64,000 nucleotides of DNA from Allium sativum (lineage: Eukaryota; Streptophyta; Magnoliopsida; Asparagales; Amaryllidaceae), in assembly GCA_030737875.1 (NCBI GenBank), contig CM060911.1, forward strand, positions 54,028,501 through 54,092,500, written 5' to 3'. A program made the translations under genes and the position numbers. Below the pieces are notes generated by a model, which worked only from the letters and a program-made list of their open reading frames with translations, did no database searches and was not told the DNA's origin. Positions 32,640-44,584 of this stretch are shown one piece after another. Position 1 is the stretch's first letter. Each line of letters opens with the position of its first letter.

Positions 32640-33785
32640 TGTTATGACATAATTTAGCTTCTAGCATAATTGATAATTTTTATGCTAACATAAATGACAT
32701 ATTTTAGCTTCTAACATGATTGACAAATTTTGTTCTAACATAAATGACATAATTTAGCTTCTAACAAAATTGACAAATTTTGTTCTAACATAAATGACAT
32801 AATTTAACTTCTAACATGATTGACAAATTTTGTTCTAACATAAATGACATATTTTAGCTTCTAACAAAATTGACAAATTTTGTTCTAACATAAATGACAT
32901 AATTTTGCTTCTAACATGATGGACAAATTTTGTTCTAACATAAATGACATATTTTAGCTTCTAACATGATTGACAAATTTTGTTCTAACATAAATGACAT
33001 AATTTAGCTTCTAACAAAATTGACAAATTTTGTTCTAACATAAATGACATATTTTAGCTTCTAACATGATCACAAATTTTGTTCTAACATAAATGACATA
33101 ATTTCATATGCAATATCGCTACAACAAAATATGACTTAATTTTATATGCAACATCGCTACAACAAAATATGACTTAATTTCATATGCAATATCATGTATA
33201 AGAATATGCTTTATTTTCATATGCATAAATGCAACTCTAACTTTATCTTCATGTTTCATAATATTTCATGACACTAACTTTATCTACATATTTCATAATA
33301 TTTCATGACGCTAAAAATATAATTATATTTCATAAACGCTAAAAATATACTTGCATTTTCATGTTTTCCATAAACGCTAATAATATAATTTTTATTCACG
33401 TTTCAACACAACGCTAATTTTATAATCTTACTTCCTGAAAGCATACGACGCCAATTTTATAATCTTATTTCATACAACGCCAATTTTATATACATGGTGT
33501 CAACATACATAACCAATTCAATATTTCATACAACGCCAATTTTATATATTTGGTGTCAACATACATAACCAATTCAATATTTCATACAACGCCAATTTTA
33601 TATATTTGGTGTCAATATACATAACCAATTCAATATTTCATACAATGCCAATTTTGTATATTTGGTGTCAACATACATAACCAATTCAATATTTCATACA
33701 ATGCAAATTTTATATATTTGGTGTCAATATACATAACCAATTCAATATTTCATACAACGCCAATTTTATATATTTGGTGTCAACA
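32640..33785 (-). repeat. 50-, 38- and 56-bp tandem repeats, RT-3 right LTR
   Basis: Partners of the three arrays at 25140-26360, in the same order, with different unit counts (about nine, two and six). Confidence 0.85.
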
Positions 33786-35841
33786 TCCATGTTATAACAT
33801 CCAAACAATTTTATAAATTTCATATTAACCACATATCATATCATGAATTTGTAAAAATGAATATTTTTACGTGTATCCATATCTAAACAATTTGGTGTTT
33901 TATAGATATAAATAAAATGAATCTAAACAAACATGAACATTCCAACACTTCTCAAATCATACAACAAGAAATCCAAACCCAAATCATTACGGATAAGATC
34001 ACAAACATGTATTTATGAATTTCCATTAATAATAAATAATTAAACGTTTAATTTATTTTTAAAAATAGAAAACTCACCTCTTCTTCTTCCAAATCAAAGT
34101 CGTGCCTTTGAACCCATATGCACAAATCTAGGGTTGCAATTATCTTGAAATCTTGGAGGCTTGGAGGCGATCAGGAACTGGCACGACGGAGAGGAGGGGA
34201 GGGGAGTAGGCGCCCAAGGTGGTGTAGGGTGCGGTGGGACCCTAGGGGTGCGTTCTAGGCTGAAACCCACGGGTTAGGGGGTGTGTGTTCTGGGTCTACA
34301 TGCAATTTTAGGTGAAGATCTTGGTATAGATGTAAAGAGGAGAAGAATCTCTACAAAAGAAGTCTAAAGGAGGAGGATCTAATTCTTTTCATAGGAGGAG
34401 AGATTAGAGGAGGAAGAAAGAGGAAAAGGGAATGGTGGCTGACATGAGAAGGAGGAGAAGAAGAGAGAGGCGGCTGCGTTTTCTGAATAACGATGGATTA
34501 GGTTAGGATTAGGAAATTATATAGGCTAGGCAAAATTTCGGTTTAACCCTTCAATATTTTATTTTTAAAATTAACATGAACGTATTTTCTAATTACATTC
34601 ATCGACAAATTTATATGTTTCTCAAATTTATATGTACATGTTATCTAAATTAATGTCAATGACATATTCTCAATTGAATATATTTTCCTAATTAATGCAT
34701 ATATTAGCATACTTATAATCAATGTCTAATGTCATATTTACTAAATTAATGACATGTTCACAAATCAATATAAATTAACATGTTTTCTAATCAATGCATA
34801 TATTAATATATTTAAAATCAATGTCAAAATAACATATTTACTTTAATTTTTCTTCTTCTATTTATGAAGCTTCAAGTGGCAAACCAAAAGAAAGAGGAGA
34901 GTGACCGTGTAGAATGGAGAAGGATGTGCTATAAGTATATTTTTATAAGTGAATGAACGTGCCATGCTGTTTCACATTCAAGACTGAAACGAAAGATTAC
35001 GTATTCAATTCTTTCCATTTCAGAGTTACGTGATTTTTCTTGTTATAAGTATATTAATTAATATATGCCATTTCAGAATTTCAAAAAGGGAAAGAGAGAG
35101 AACGTGGAGAGTGGAGTGAGAGGAAACGGTCAAAATAAATAAAGTAGCCGATGTTTAAATTGTGGTTTTCTAATTGAAAGAAAGGACAATTAAATGGAAA
35201 AGAAGTAAATAAAAGGTATGTGTTAATGAGATATTTAATTTGTATAAAAATTTCTGTGCATATGACAAATACAAATGTACATTCATATTCAAAACAATGA
35301 ATCGTATTTAATGATTCTTTCGCATTAAAGAATGGATTTTAATGTATATATATAAATTTATCTTAAAATAATGCCAGGTCAAAGAGCCCCATAGAATAAT
35401 ATCAAATCAAATGGCCCTATAGAATAAAAAATTTAGGCATATAACTTAATACCCATTTTAATGTTAAGCCTAATTGTTTCATCTCAAAGTCATGCTCGTA
35501 TTTATAAATAAACTATTCAGGTTTATTATGGTTCTCAGTCCACTTTATTAATGCAAATATAGTCTACAGTCAAATTTTTTGTTATATTCATATTTACAAA
35601 TAAATTATGTTTATTTATTATTAACTCCCAATTATATTTTTCTCAAGGTTCAAAATCAAATATTGAAATTACCGCGCCACTTCAAGTTCAGAATATAATT
35701 AATATTATAAACCTAAAATTTTCATTCATTCTTATTTAAAATAAATTATTTAAAAGAATAAATCTTTTAATTTTGACTCTAATTTCTTAACAAAATTAAA
35801 ATAGAATTTTAAAATTGGCCCCAAATTTCCGGGTTGTTACA

Positions 35842-36909
35842 TCCAGTGCCATCTAGGAGCACCTCCAACCCGTCTCTACCCTTCAAGCTCTCCAAATATG
35901 GTAATTTCTCTAAACCTAAAATTTAGGTTTTTTTTTATTTAGGGAATAATTCAAACTATGATTGATCCCTACTTGTTAGTGTATGCATATTATATCATGT
36001 TATCCGTTAATTTCTATTAGTATCACCATAATGATCAAATTGTTAGTAATTTCAAAATTTTCAAATTTTGTATATTGCGTTTGTTTAGGGTGCTTTGGTT
36101 ATTATTGAATGTATTTGTGTGATAGAGTTTACAAATTGAATAATTTATGCAAACACAAAGTATATATTATGTTGAGTGATCGCAGTTTTGAATAATTTAT
36201 GCGAACATGAGTTTTGTGCTTATGCAAACATGCAAAATGGTTTGTACATAAATGATTTTGATAGGAATCATCATAGTTAGGATTAAATAAATTGTAATTA
36301 TATATAATTTAGTAAATATGTAGTATAACGGTAAAATATGAACAAATATTTAAAGAAATTATATATTATTTAGATTTATTATAAACAGATATTTAAACCC
36401 TTATATATTATTTTACCTCATTTGAAAAGTGTTGTATATAATCATCATATGGAAATTTGTTTTTTCTTCGAAACAAACATCTCTATTCGTCTAATATATC
36501 ATTTTTCAGATTTGTCGCTGTATTGGACAAGTTACAAACACTATAAAGTAATTATACTTCGTAACTCATGTCACTTTAAACGGTTCACAAAATTTCGATG
36601 GCATTTCCTTTACGTTCCTTGTGTACACGCATTTGTGTATGAAACGAGGAACATGGGGGAAATGCTGTCGAAATTTTGTCAAATGGTTTAAAATGATATG
36701 ATTTACAGAATGTAATTACTATTGTGTTTGTAATGGGAAGTAGGGGGACCGTTCATCAAAGAAGACATAAGTGTCAATGAACCAATAGTTGCTTATTAAA
36801 AATAAATTTTGTAAAAAATATATAAAATTTAGTACATGTTTATTAAATCAGTAAATAAAATTTACGATTAACCTTTTTATTACTTCATCATAGGTTATAA
36901 AGTAAAAAA
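35842..36909 (+). other. CACTA element 5' non-coding stretch
   Basis: CACTA sequence resumes after RT-3 with a C/T-rich leader (35850-35900), then about 1 kb of AT-rich sequence before the first recognisable transposase exon. A frame at 36422-36691 (89 codons) matches nothing I know. Probably 5' UTR or intron sequence. Confidence 0.5.
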
Positions 36910-37417
36910 ATGGTCAAATACTTTATTAATCGAAGCTGGATGTATCAAAGAAGGGAAATTAGTGGTGCAATAAGTGAACATTTTCAAAACGGGGTACAAG
37001 TGTTCATCAAATTTGCTTTAAGTTATATGGGAAACAATAAAGAAATTCGCTGTTTATTTAGTAGGTGCAAATTGTCGAACTATTTAATACCAAATATGGT
37101 CAAGATTAATTTGCGCCAATACGGTTTCATACTCAATTATTTGCTGTGGGATCGTCATGAAGAAATTGTAGCCCCTAATAATCAAGAACAATCGGTGGAG
37201 GTCGTTGGTGACAAAGTTAGTATGAATCTCATAGAAAATATGGTCAAAGATGATGCACGATCAACGTTGCCTACCGTTGAATTGATTATGACGAAGTTAA
37301 CATCGAAGAGGAACCAAATGTTGAAGCTAAAAAAATATATGATATATTCGATCATGCTAAATAAAAAAAACCTTTGGAATGGATGTAAAAGTGGCACTCA
37401 ATTATCGGTAATTATAG
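36910..37417 (+). pseudogene. CACTA TNP2-type transposase, N-terminal part (cut by RT-2)
   Basis: The frame opens with RSWMYQRRE and continues GVQVFIKFAL, EIRCLFSRCKL, MVKINLRQYGFILNYLLWDRHEE. This is the pattern of the transposase-associated N-terminal domain found before TNP2 transposases (RSWMY, a C-x-x-C-type IRCxxxxC motif, GF..NY..W..HGE). The usual IRCPC first cysteine pair is altered (LFSRC). The frame ends in WNGCKSGTQLS, where TNP2 proteins normally continue into their central region. RT-2 is inserted exactly here; the coding continues at 50531 beyond it. The start Met at 36910 is the first in frame and is uncertain. Inactive as it stands. Confidence 0.8.
37413..37417. repeat. RT-2 target-site duplication, left copy
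   Basis: TATAG, repeated exactly at 50526-50530 on the other side of RT-2. Confidence 0.9.
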
Positions 37418-37902
37418 TGTAACGACCCAGATTTTCTGGTAGATTTATTTTGAATATTTAATATTTATTTTAAATATTGAGCTGATAATATAAATCGATT
37501 TTTATATTTAATTATCGATATAATTATCATAATAAGAGGATCTTAAGTAATTCAATTTGAAATGGAGTTAAAATGATTTATATGAATTTTTATTTGAACT
37601 AAAACGATAATAATAATATATTATCAAGGATTTATTTGTTTTTGAATTCAAATTATATTATATTAATTTATTTTGGTTACTTATATTTATGTTCGAATTA
37701 AATATTGAAATATCGGTCGGTACGCTAAAATAGCGGTTCACTATTTTTAATTATGAACCCCGGGATATTTGTAATGGATAAGATCAAAATCAAATCGAAA
37801 TCAAATCAAGATCTATTTAAAAATAAATAAAAATCCCTTTGTGTCTAATCACATTAAATAGGAAAATCTTTTTAAAATAAATAAAAAGATTCCGTTCTTC
37901 TC

Positions 37903-37910
37903 TATATAAA
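37903..37910 (+). promoter_or_regulatory. TATA box, RT-2 5' LTR
   Basis: TCTATATAAACG context, 485 bp into the LTR, followed at once by a GC-richer, C/T-rich stretch (37915-37960) that fits a transcript leader. The same site is at 45060-45067 in the 3' LTR. Confidence 0.7.
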
Positions 37911-39019
37911 CGCGCTGGCCCTTCCTCTTTCTCTCGTTTGTTTCATTCCTCTCAGTATTCTAAAGTCCTAAAAATCAAAAGAAGGGTCGTGCTCTACTTT
38001 TGTATTGAGCCGTTCAAACCGCGATTTGAATCCCTAAATCAAAGCTTCAAAATCGAAGCTGTTGTTTCCTCTTTCTAAATCCAAAGTCGCGATTTCCCTA
38101 TATAATCAAAATCGAAAATCATCTCCAGAAAAGTAGGGGATTCGAATTTGAATTTGAATCCAGATCTTGAACTGGAGCACGATACAATCAAAAGGCGCGA
38201 TCAAGTAAAATCGAGGGTTAAGGTAGTGCGATGTCGGTCCCTGGTATGGCGCGAGTTGATCTGTACTAGTGAATTGGAAGGGTGCGATCGTTTTTGATGT
38301 TCGAAAGGAAAATTTGGTCGAGCGTAGGGTTTGTTCATCGCTAGCGTGAAGGCCAAGGGGTAAATTCAAGGCTGTTGGGGATGAGAACTGTGTGCGCAGG
38401 TCAGGGTTCTGGAGTACGAACGTGATGATAAATGAAGTTGAGCAAATTAATTAGTTGATTAGGTGGAATGTTATTTGGCAGTGGATAAAGGTGGAGTTCG
38501 AGAGTGTAGAGGGATACACTGATGTTAATTTAGAGGTATGAATTTATTTCCAAGATAGATAACCAAGTTAAATAAATTATTAGTGTGAAATAATTTTAAT
38601 TTAAATACATGTAAATTAGTTTATATAATTAGTTTATATAATTGATTTATATAAAGGGAATTAACTAGTAAAGAAATAAATTTTTATAGGCTAATCATTT
38701 GAGTAAGGTTAAGGTTTAAATTGGAATTAGTTTACATGTGAGTATTTAATTAAATTTAAATTAGTATAATTCGGTAACTAAAATTTATTAGTATTGGTTT
38801 ACATTGAAAAACAGACGTATGGAGGAATCACTGTGAAATCTAAATAATAGGCTTCATTGGGTGTTCAGCAAAAATAAAACCCAGGTGAGTAAATCTCGCT
38901 CACCTTTTATTCATAATTATTTTTATCAGTTAAAAATAATTGTTTGTTGCTTGTTTGGTTGCATTCAATATTTTTGTGCATCTTAAATATATTAGTTATT
39001 TAGGCTTGGTGGTTGTCGC

Positions 39020-39021
<2 letters not shown>

Positions 39022-39057
<36 letters not shown>
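39022..39057. repeat. (AT)n microsatellite
   Basis: Pure AT tract in the RT-2 5' LTR. The 3' LTR (about 46150) has only a few units. Confidence 0.95.
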
Positions 39058-39064
<7 letters not shown>

Positions 39065-39410
39065 CCCGTAATACTATTAGCGGATGCCTGCAGTATCATT
39101 AGCGGATGACCCTACACCCACGTACATAAATGGATCCCCTTTTATACCGCGATATCCTGCCTCGAAGTAGGATGGGTATTATTTTTGTTGACTAACATCT
39201 GTGGATGCAGGGAAAATAGGTTGGAGGAATCCGACTGGTTTCCTCAAAAATATATTATCTGTTTCTTTATTGGTTTGCATATATCCGGTCGTATATGATG
39301 TGTTAGAAAACCAAAAATAAACAATTGGTTGTTTAGTGTTTAAATATCACCGGGACTAAGTATTGATATTTAAAAATATTGAAAAAGGAAATTTCCAGAG
39401 TGAAAAGGGG

Positions 39411-40170
39411 AAATTCTATTTTTCTAAAATAGAATTTGAAATTGGAATGGAATAAAAATATTAACTTGTTGTAAAGGAATAAAACAAGAAGTTCATTTAT
39501 AAACGAAGTATTAAATGAAGGGAGGAGAATTTTCACTGGATAATTCAGAAATAAATTATAAGTTTGAATTTGAAAAAGGGAAAACTATTTTTCCAAAGTA
39601 GAAATATCTATTTCAAAGGAAATTGGAATCGGGACTTGTTTAAATATATAAACAAGTAAAATAAATAGGGTTTGTAAATAAAAAGGGAAAAATTATCATT
39701 TGGATATTTTGAATATTTAAATTCAAATGTGAATTTAAAAATAGAAATGAGGAAAATCGTTTAAAGAAATAAACGAAGGAATTTATTCTAATGTCAGAAT
39801 TTAAATTGAACTAAATAAACACCATGTGGATTTATGATTTTGAATTCGATTAATTTGAATTTATTTAAAATAGATTTTGAATTAGGAAATTTCAAATAGA
39901 ATTGAAATAGATTTGAATATAGAAATTCAAATGGAGTTTGAAAATAGATTTGAATATAGAAATTCAAATGGAGTTTGAAAATATATTTGAATATAGAAAT
40001 CCAGATGAAGTTTGAAGATAAATTGAAATTCAAATAGAGATTGGAAATGGAATTTGAATATAGGAAATAGAATTTGAATAGAATTTGAATATACAGAAAT
40101 TAGAATAGAATTGAATAGAATTGGAATAGAATTGAAAATAGAATTTGAAAATAGAAATTTCAAAGAGAAA
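39411..40170 (+). repeat. Stem-loop array, RT-2 5' LTR
   Basis: AAATTCTATTTT/AAAATAGAATTT, loop TCT (39411-39437, 12-bp stem); ACTTGTTTA/TAAACAAGT (39634-39657); TTTAAATTCA/TGAATTTAAA, loop AATG (39716-39739); TCGTTTA/TAAACGA (39757-39776); then repeated ATTTGAA...TTCAAAT units to about 40170. The partner array is at 46500-47250. Confidence 0.7.
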
Positions 40171-40484
40171 TTTGAAATAGAAAGTTGAAGTCATTTCGAA
40201 ATGGGAACGACGAAATATATTTCGAAATGTGGATTTTTAAACAAAATAGAAATAAATCCAAAGGATTTATAATTAATAAAAGGAATTGAAATTAAATATA
40301 TAAGATCGAAATATAAATGAATTCATTACTGAATAAGGAAAAATCGACAACTTTAGAAGAATGGAAATAGTATGTTGAATTGGGAAAAATTGATTTGATA
40401 TATATTAAAAATATATCAGAATGGAGTTGAATTCATTTTAATGAAGTTTAAACGTTTGTTTTTATAAATATAATTAAAACAAAC

Positions 40485-40690
40485 TCGCCGTAGCGCTGCA
40501 GTTCGTAAATTGGCGTTTCGAACTTCAATTGAGTATACAGAACTCACTTGGACTCGGAATTCTTCGAAACAAGAAACGGCAGGACCGATTTGATAATAGT
40601 TTTCTAATGGAGGAGAAAAATCTAGATTCCGTCGAATAGATTTTGAGTTATGTCAAAATCAAATTTTTAGAATAGCAGCGCCAAAATCCT
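40485..40690 (+). other. Mid-LTR module, RT-2 5' LTR copy
   Basis: CGCCGTAGCGCTGCAGTTCG, GTTTCGAACTTCAATTGAG, TTCTAATGGAGG and GAGTTATGTCAAAATCAAAT, in the order seen in RT-1. The 3' LTR copy is at 47560-47765. Confidence 0.6.
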
Positions 40691-41159
40691 TTTAAAACGA
40701 TAACGGTTTATTTAAATAAATAAAAGGATTTTAAAGAAAAAAGTCCGAATTTGCCATTAGAGAAATCCAGACTGGAGATATAAAATAAATATGAACTCCA
40801 GTGAAGTAAGTGAAATAATTTTTGAATAAAAATCAGATTTTTAAATAGGTTTAACTAGTTTGAAAAATAAATAGTTAAATCGAGATTTGAATTGAAATGG
40901 GGCGTTGAATAAGTGAAAGAGATTTGAAAATTTATATTCGAAATCAAATACGTAACTCGAGTTGAAATGGAATTAGATGGGGTTCATGAGTAGGTTAAAA
41001 TATATTTGAAAGTGATATGTTCAAATAAGCAGTGAAATAAGAAAAGGAGCTAACTAAAGAATAAATTAGCAAATTTATTTAAGACAATTGGATTGAGTTG
41101 AAACAGAATTGAAAACAGGTGAACGTGTGATTAGACAGGTATGGGATGAAGTATATGAA

Positions 41160-41350
41160 GATTTTAGTTTAAGTACCCGACAAAAAGGTACACGTTTAAA
41201 TTCATATATGAGATTTTATGCGCCGTATCGGCAAGCCGCTTGGCTTTTTCTTTTTCTTTTGGATTGGTGAAGGCCATGGGAGACTATTTGAAATATCCCG
41301 ATGCTCCCGGTACAAGGGAGGTTATGGCAAATTTTTCCGGGAATTTAAGG
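41160..41350 (+). other. Hairpin and T-run block shared with RT-1 interior
   Basis: CCCGACAAAAAGGTACACGT, AAGCC-GCTT-GGCTT hairpin followed by a T-rich run (41233-41260), and GATGCTCCCGGTACAAGGGA. It is inside the LTR here, but internal and single in RT-1. The 3' LTR copy is at 48230-48430. Confidence 0.7.
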
Positions 41351-42998
41351 AGTTAGAATATTTTTAAGAAAAATTTGATAATTAGAAATAAATATATCGA
41401 TATATATATAGAATTCGATAAGGAAACGAATTTAAAATAGATTATTATAAACAAAAAGGGAATCGATAAGCTGGTAATAGAAAGACAAACATATATACGA
41501 TTAAAATGAATAATTGGTCTTTATAGTGTTGATTATTCAAGGTAAGTGGTTTTGTCTGTTTTGAAGTTAATGATGTTTCCAGTCAAGGTCTGAGAGATAA
41601 TTTTACCCCAACTTGATTGATTTCATTTTTAATTGATAAATAGCATGATCCAGTCTCGAAGAGAAGTGTTTGAATAATAGTTAGTTGAATAAAATATTTT
41701 GGGTTGTTGTAACGATGTTTTACACAACATTCGTTTTAACACAAGTGGTGGAATTTTGGAAATATAAAAGTAAATATTTCCTGAGTATAATTAAAGCAGT
41801 AGGGAAAAGAGATAAGTGATTGAAATTGTTTCAATTTCAAATAGAATATATTTTCTAAGTGTAGAAAATAAAAGAAGGCGAGATATAGAAATGTTTTCCA
41901 AAGAATGTAAGAGACCGAGATGATAATAGAAAATATTTGTTTAACAAATATTGATAAGGAAATGGAAAGGGTGATTTAATTAATGAATAGTAATCAAGGG
42001 GCCCAGTAATTGTTTGATTGTTTTGAATGGATGTTTGTTTTTCTTCGATAGTTAAATAACCGACTATCGAAGTATTTGCTAATATCGTTGTCAATATGGA
42101 GAGACCGGTTGGATTATTATCCGTGAACCACTCTGTATTGGCAGTAGCTTTGTGAATCAGATTATATGAAGGTAATCGAAGATGGTGTAAAGTGCAAGGG
42201 ATTTTTCTATTAAAAGAAACTGTGCCTTCGGTTTCGTTCAATCCCAGAATGAACGTAAATGGACGAATGTCTGACAGAGTATTTCCAGTGATCGCATGAG
42301 TTGGTCTGTATAAATATATATGGTTGCAATGGATTTATTCCCTTAGCATAATATCCAGAATATATTTTTGCAAATCAATTAATGATTAACGGATCTGACA
42401 ATGTGGCATTCAAAGTGATTGTGCTATCAATGAATGGAAAGTGAGCGTAGCCTCAGGCCTCAACAGCCGGGAAATGACAAAAATCGGGCAGGTAGCATGG
42501 CTATGTGGGTCGCTCCCATTAGGGTGTATTATCACTTATCTAGAGATTCATTTAATTCCTTATTCTAATCGATGCTGTCCCATTCGGGAAACGGTTGCTG
42601 ATCCCAACCGCTGGTGATATGCATTCGATACACTCAAGCGAAATGAGTGGTCGGTCATATATGGGCCGGGTTGCAAGATGTTCTTGTTGAACGCCAGTGC
42701 ATCGCCTCTAGGGTACACTGATCGGAAGGTGGTTCTATACCTTGTCATGTTGGAAATCCAATCTCCAATAAGCGCCCTGCGTTTTTTTATTTTATATTAT
42801 ATATAGAGTGTGAGATGCAAGCGTTCCGCTAGATTCTATTTATTTTATTAGACGTTATTATAATATCACTGGATTTTTGTATCAAAGTGTTTTGGGTTAT
42901 AGTAAGGTAAAAACCGTCCGTGTTTATGTGTGGCTGGTCTTACTATTATCATTTCTTTAGAAAGGATTTTTAAAGTTAAACAAATGGTTGGAGTTTAC

Positions 42999-43078
42999 TC
43001 ACACCAGTCCCATGATTGACCCAGAGTTTATTTTGTTTGTTTTCCCTAAACTCTTGGGTGCCCAAATTTGTATGGGCA
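42999..43078 (+). other. Conserved hairpin block near LTR 3' end (RT-2 5' LTR)
   Basis: CTCACACCAGTCCCATGATTG, GAGTTTA(43024-43030)/TAAACTC(43047-43053), TGCCC(43059-43063)/GGGCA(43074-43078). The copy at 50063-50142 has GGGAA at the last arm, so it is partly damaged. Confidence 0.65.
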
Positions 43079-43469
43079 GTCAAGTAGTCGGGATTTTTCA
43101 GATTCACTTGGAAGAGCCGGAAGCAGGAGGCTTCACCAGTTAGCTATAGACTATCATATATTCCGCTGTGAACCATGTTTGTATCTAGAAACAGGTGTTT
43201 ACAACTGTTCCAGGAATAACTGTTGTGCTCTGATGATGGTATGTATATAAAGTAACTAATTTGTATTACAAAATTTATGTTACATTATATATTTTATTCG
43301 TTCCGCTATGAGTTGTGATCTTCATTTCCTTCTATTTTAATATTTCTTTCTTTCTATTTCTCATCCTCTAACTTCTTTCTAATAATGATTCGTATTTCTG
43401 TGCAATTTGGGTTGGACGTGTGGTGTTATTAGTCAACTCAGATAGTACGGATTTGCGGGTCGTTACAGC

Positions 43470-43481
43470 TGGTATTAGAGC
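43470..43481 (+). other. Primer-binding site, RT-2
   Basis: TGGTATTAGAGC, one mismatch from the initiator tRNA-Met PBS, two bases after the LTR. Confidence 0.85.
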
Positions 43482-43518
43482 TTAGGTTGAGCGAATACCT
43501 AGGCTTCGGTAGGATGTG

Positions 43519-43555
43519 CTCATTAGAGATAGGGTCAGTTGTACCCTAGCATGAG
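43519..43555 (+). other. Post-PBS stem-loop, RT-2
   Basis: CTCAT/ATGAG outer stem, TAGAGAT on one side, AGGGT/ACCCT inner stem, loop CAGTTGT. The inner stem differs from RT-1 (AGGAT/ATCCT) by a compensating pair. Confidence 0.7.
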
Positions 43556-44548
43556 TTGAGTGTGTATATACGAGAGAGCGTATTTGTTAATTGATATAAA
43601 AATTGTTTTATACCGTGTTGGTTAGTCTGTTGAGTGGTTTATGAATTTTGGTCGAATCATGGGACGCCATGAAGTCGATAGGAATTTCTAAATACTTGAA
43701 CAGAAAATTTCAACATAATATTGTTTTTAAGTGGGTAAATGAAATAATTTTACCTAGAATTCTATTCTGATATAGAAGGAATAATTTTCTGAAATTATAG
43801 TAATATATGGATGAGTTGGTTGTTATTATAATCAGATGAGATTATAAAAATAGAAATGGTTATATATATAACCAAATAGAATTTGTATATGAATGATATA
43901 TACAAATGAGATGGATTAAAATTGAATTCAAACCAGAATTCAAAATTTAAAATCCTGGGAAGTTGGAAGTATTGTCCAAAGTTTATTCAAACAATATAGC
44001 TTTGATTTGGAAAGGATTTGAATAAAAATCATTTAAGATGGATTTTGAAAGTGATTAAGCACTGAACTCACTTCAGTGGTTGGAAAATAAATTCTGATGA
44101 TGACTGTAGCTTCATCAGTGTTCAATTTCGAGTTTCTAAGTGATGGATTGCTACCTTAGAAAAGTTTTTAAAGGAAATATTGTTGGTAAGAAAACAAGTT
44201 GGTTTGAAAATTCAAATGTTTTGAATTTGAAATGGAAATAAATAAATATATATATATATATATATATTTATGTGATTTCAGAAGGATTCGAAAGGAAAAC
44301 CCGGGTATTAGAATTCTAGAATTTAAATTTAACTTAAGCAAGTTAAATGGATCGAGGTAAATAAATTAATGAAATTTAAAATGAATAAGATTGAATAGAA
44401 TTTGAATTGGGTATAAATCATTTAGATTATATGTGTGAAAACAAAAAGTTTTGGTTGGAGCCAATTTGTTGAAATATAAAAAGGTGAGTTTCAACATAAA
44501 GGAGTTTTGAAAAGTTGATGGGTTTATAGTATTTTTTCCTACCTTAGC

Positions 44549-44584
44549 AATTTCGAGGACGAAATTATTTTACGAGGGGAAGAA
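44549..44584 (+). other. Pre-PPT hairpin and polypurine tract, RT-2
   Basis: AATTTCG/CGAAATT closing loop AGGA (44549-44566), then a purine run ACGAGGGGAAGAA (44572-44584) next to the 3' LTR. Confidence 0.75.

Larger units (their letters stand above)
21331..35841 (-). mobile_element. RT-3: giant-LTR, minimal-interior retroelement
   Basis: Minus-strand element of 14,511 bp with LTRs of 7056 bp (left) and 6979 bp (right) around a 476-bp interior. Both plus-strand edges read TGTAACG(G/A)CACGGG...GGGTTGTTACA. The flanks TCCAA (21326-21330) and TCCAG (35842-35846) would be a target duplication with one later change. There is no coding sequence. The interior consists of a PPT, a pre-PPT hairpin, tandem hairpins, and an expanded PBS derived from tRNA. 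It would need proteins supplied in trans. Confidence 0.9.
28863..35841 (-). mobile_element. RT-3 5' LTR (right copy)
   Basis: 6979 bp, partner of 21331-28386. It has the same order of parts: hairpin block (29171-29247, with TGCCC/GGGCA fully paired), mid-LTR module (30550-30760), hairpin array (31005-32300), 50-bp repeats (32640-33090), 38-bp repeats (33090-33190), 56-bp repeats (33470-33785), leader (34130-34490), TATA (34516-34524). The two LTRs differ by a few percent by eye. Confidence 0.92.
37418..43467 (+). mobile_element. RT-2 5' LTR
   Basis: 6050 bp, matching 44585-50525 at high identity. A TATA box (TATATAAA, 37903-37910) is followed by a C/T-rich leader. Farther on are hairpins (39411-40170), an (AT)n tract, the mid-LTR module (40485-40690), the hairpin/T-run block shared with RT-1's interior (41160-41350) and the 3' hairpin block (42999-43078). 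Frames of up to 128 codons on the minus strand are AT-rich and are not conserved beyond the LTR copies. Confidence 0.93.
43468..44584 (+). mobile_element. RT-2 internal region, 1117 bp, non-coding
   Basis: Between GTTACA (43467) and TGTAAC (44585). It has a PBS, a post-PBS hairpin, AT-rich sequence with a short (TA)n tract (44250-44268), and the pre-PPT hairpin with polypurine tract. No frame resembles a retroelement protein. Confidence 0.88.

Noticed and set aside
41855..42241. 128-codon minus-strand frame in RT-2 LTR, with a shorter partner at 49064-49369
   Set aside because: Similarity is explained by the LTR duplication; it lies antisense to the element and matches no known family.
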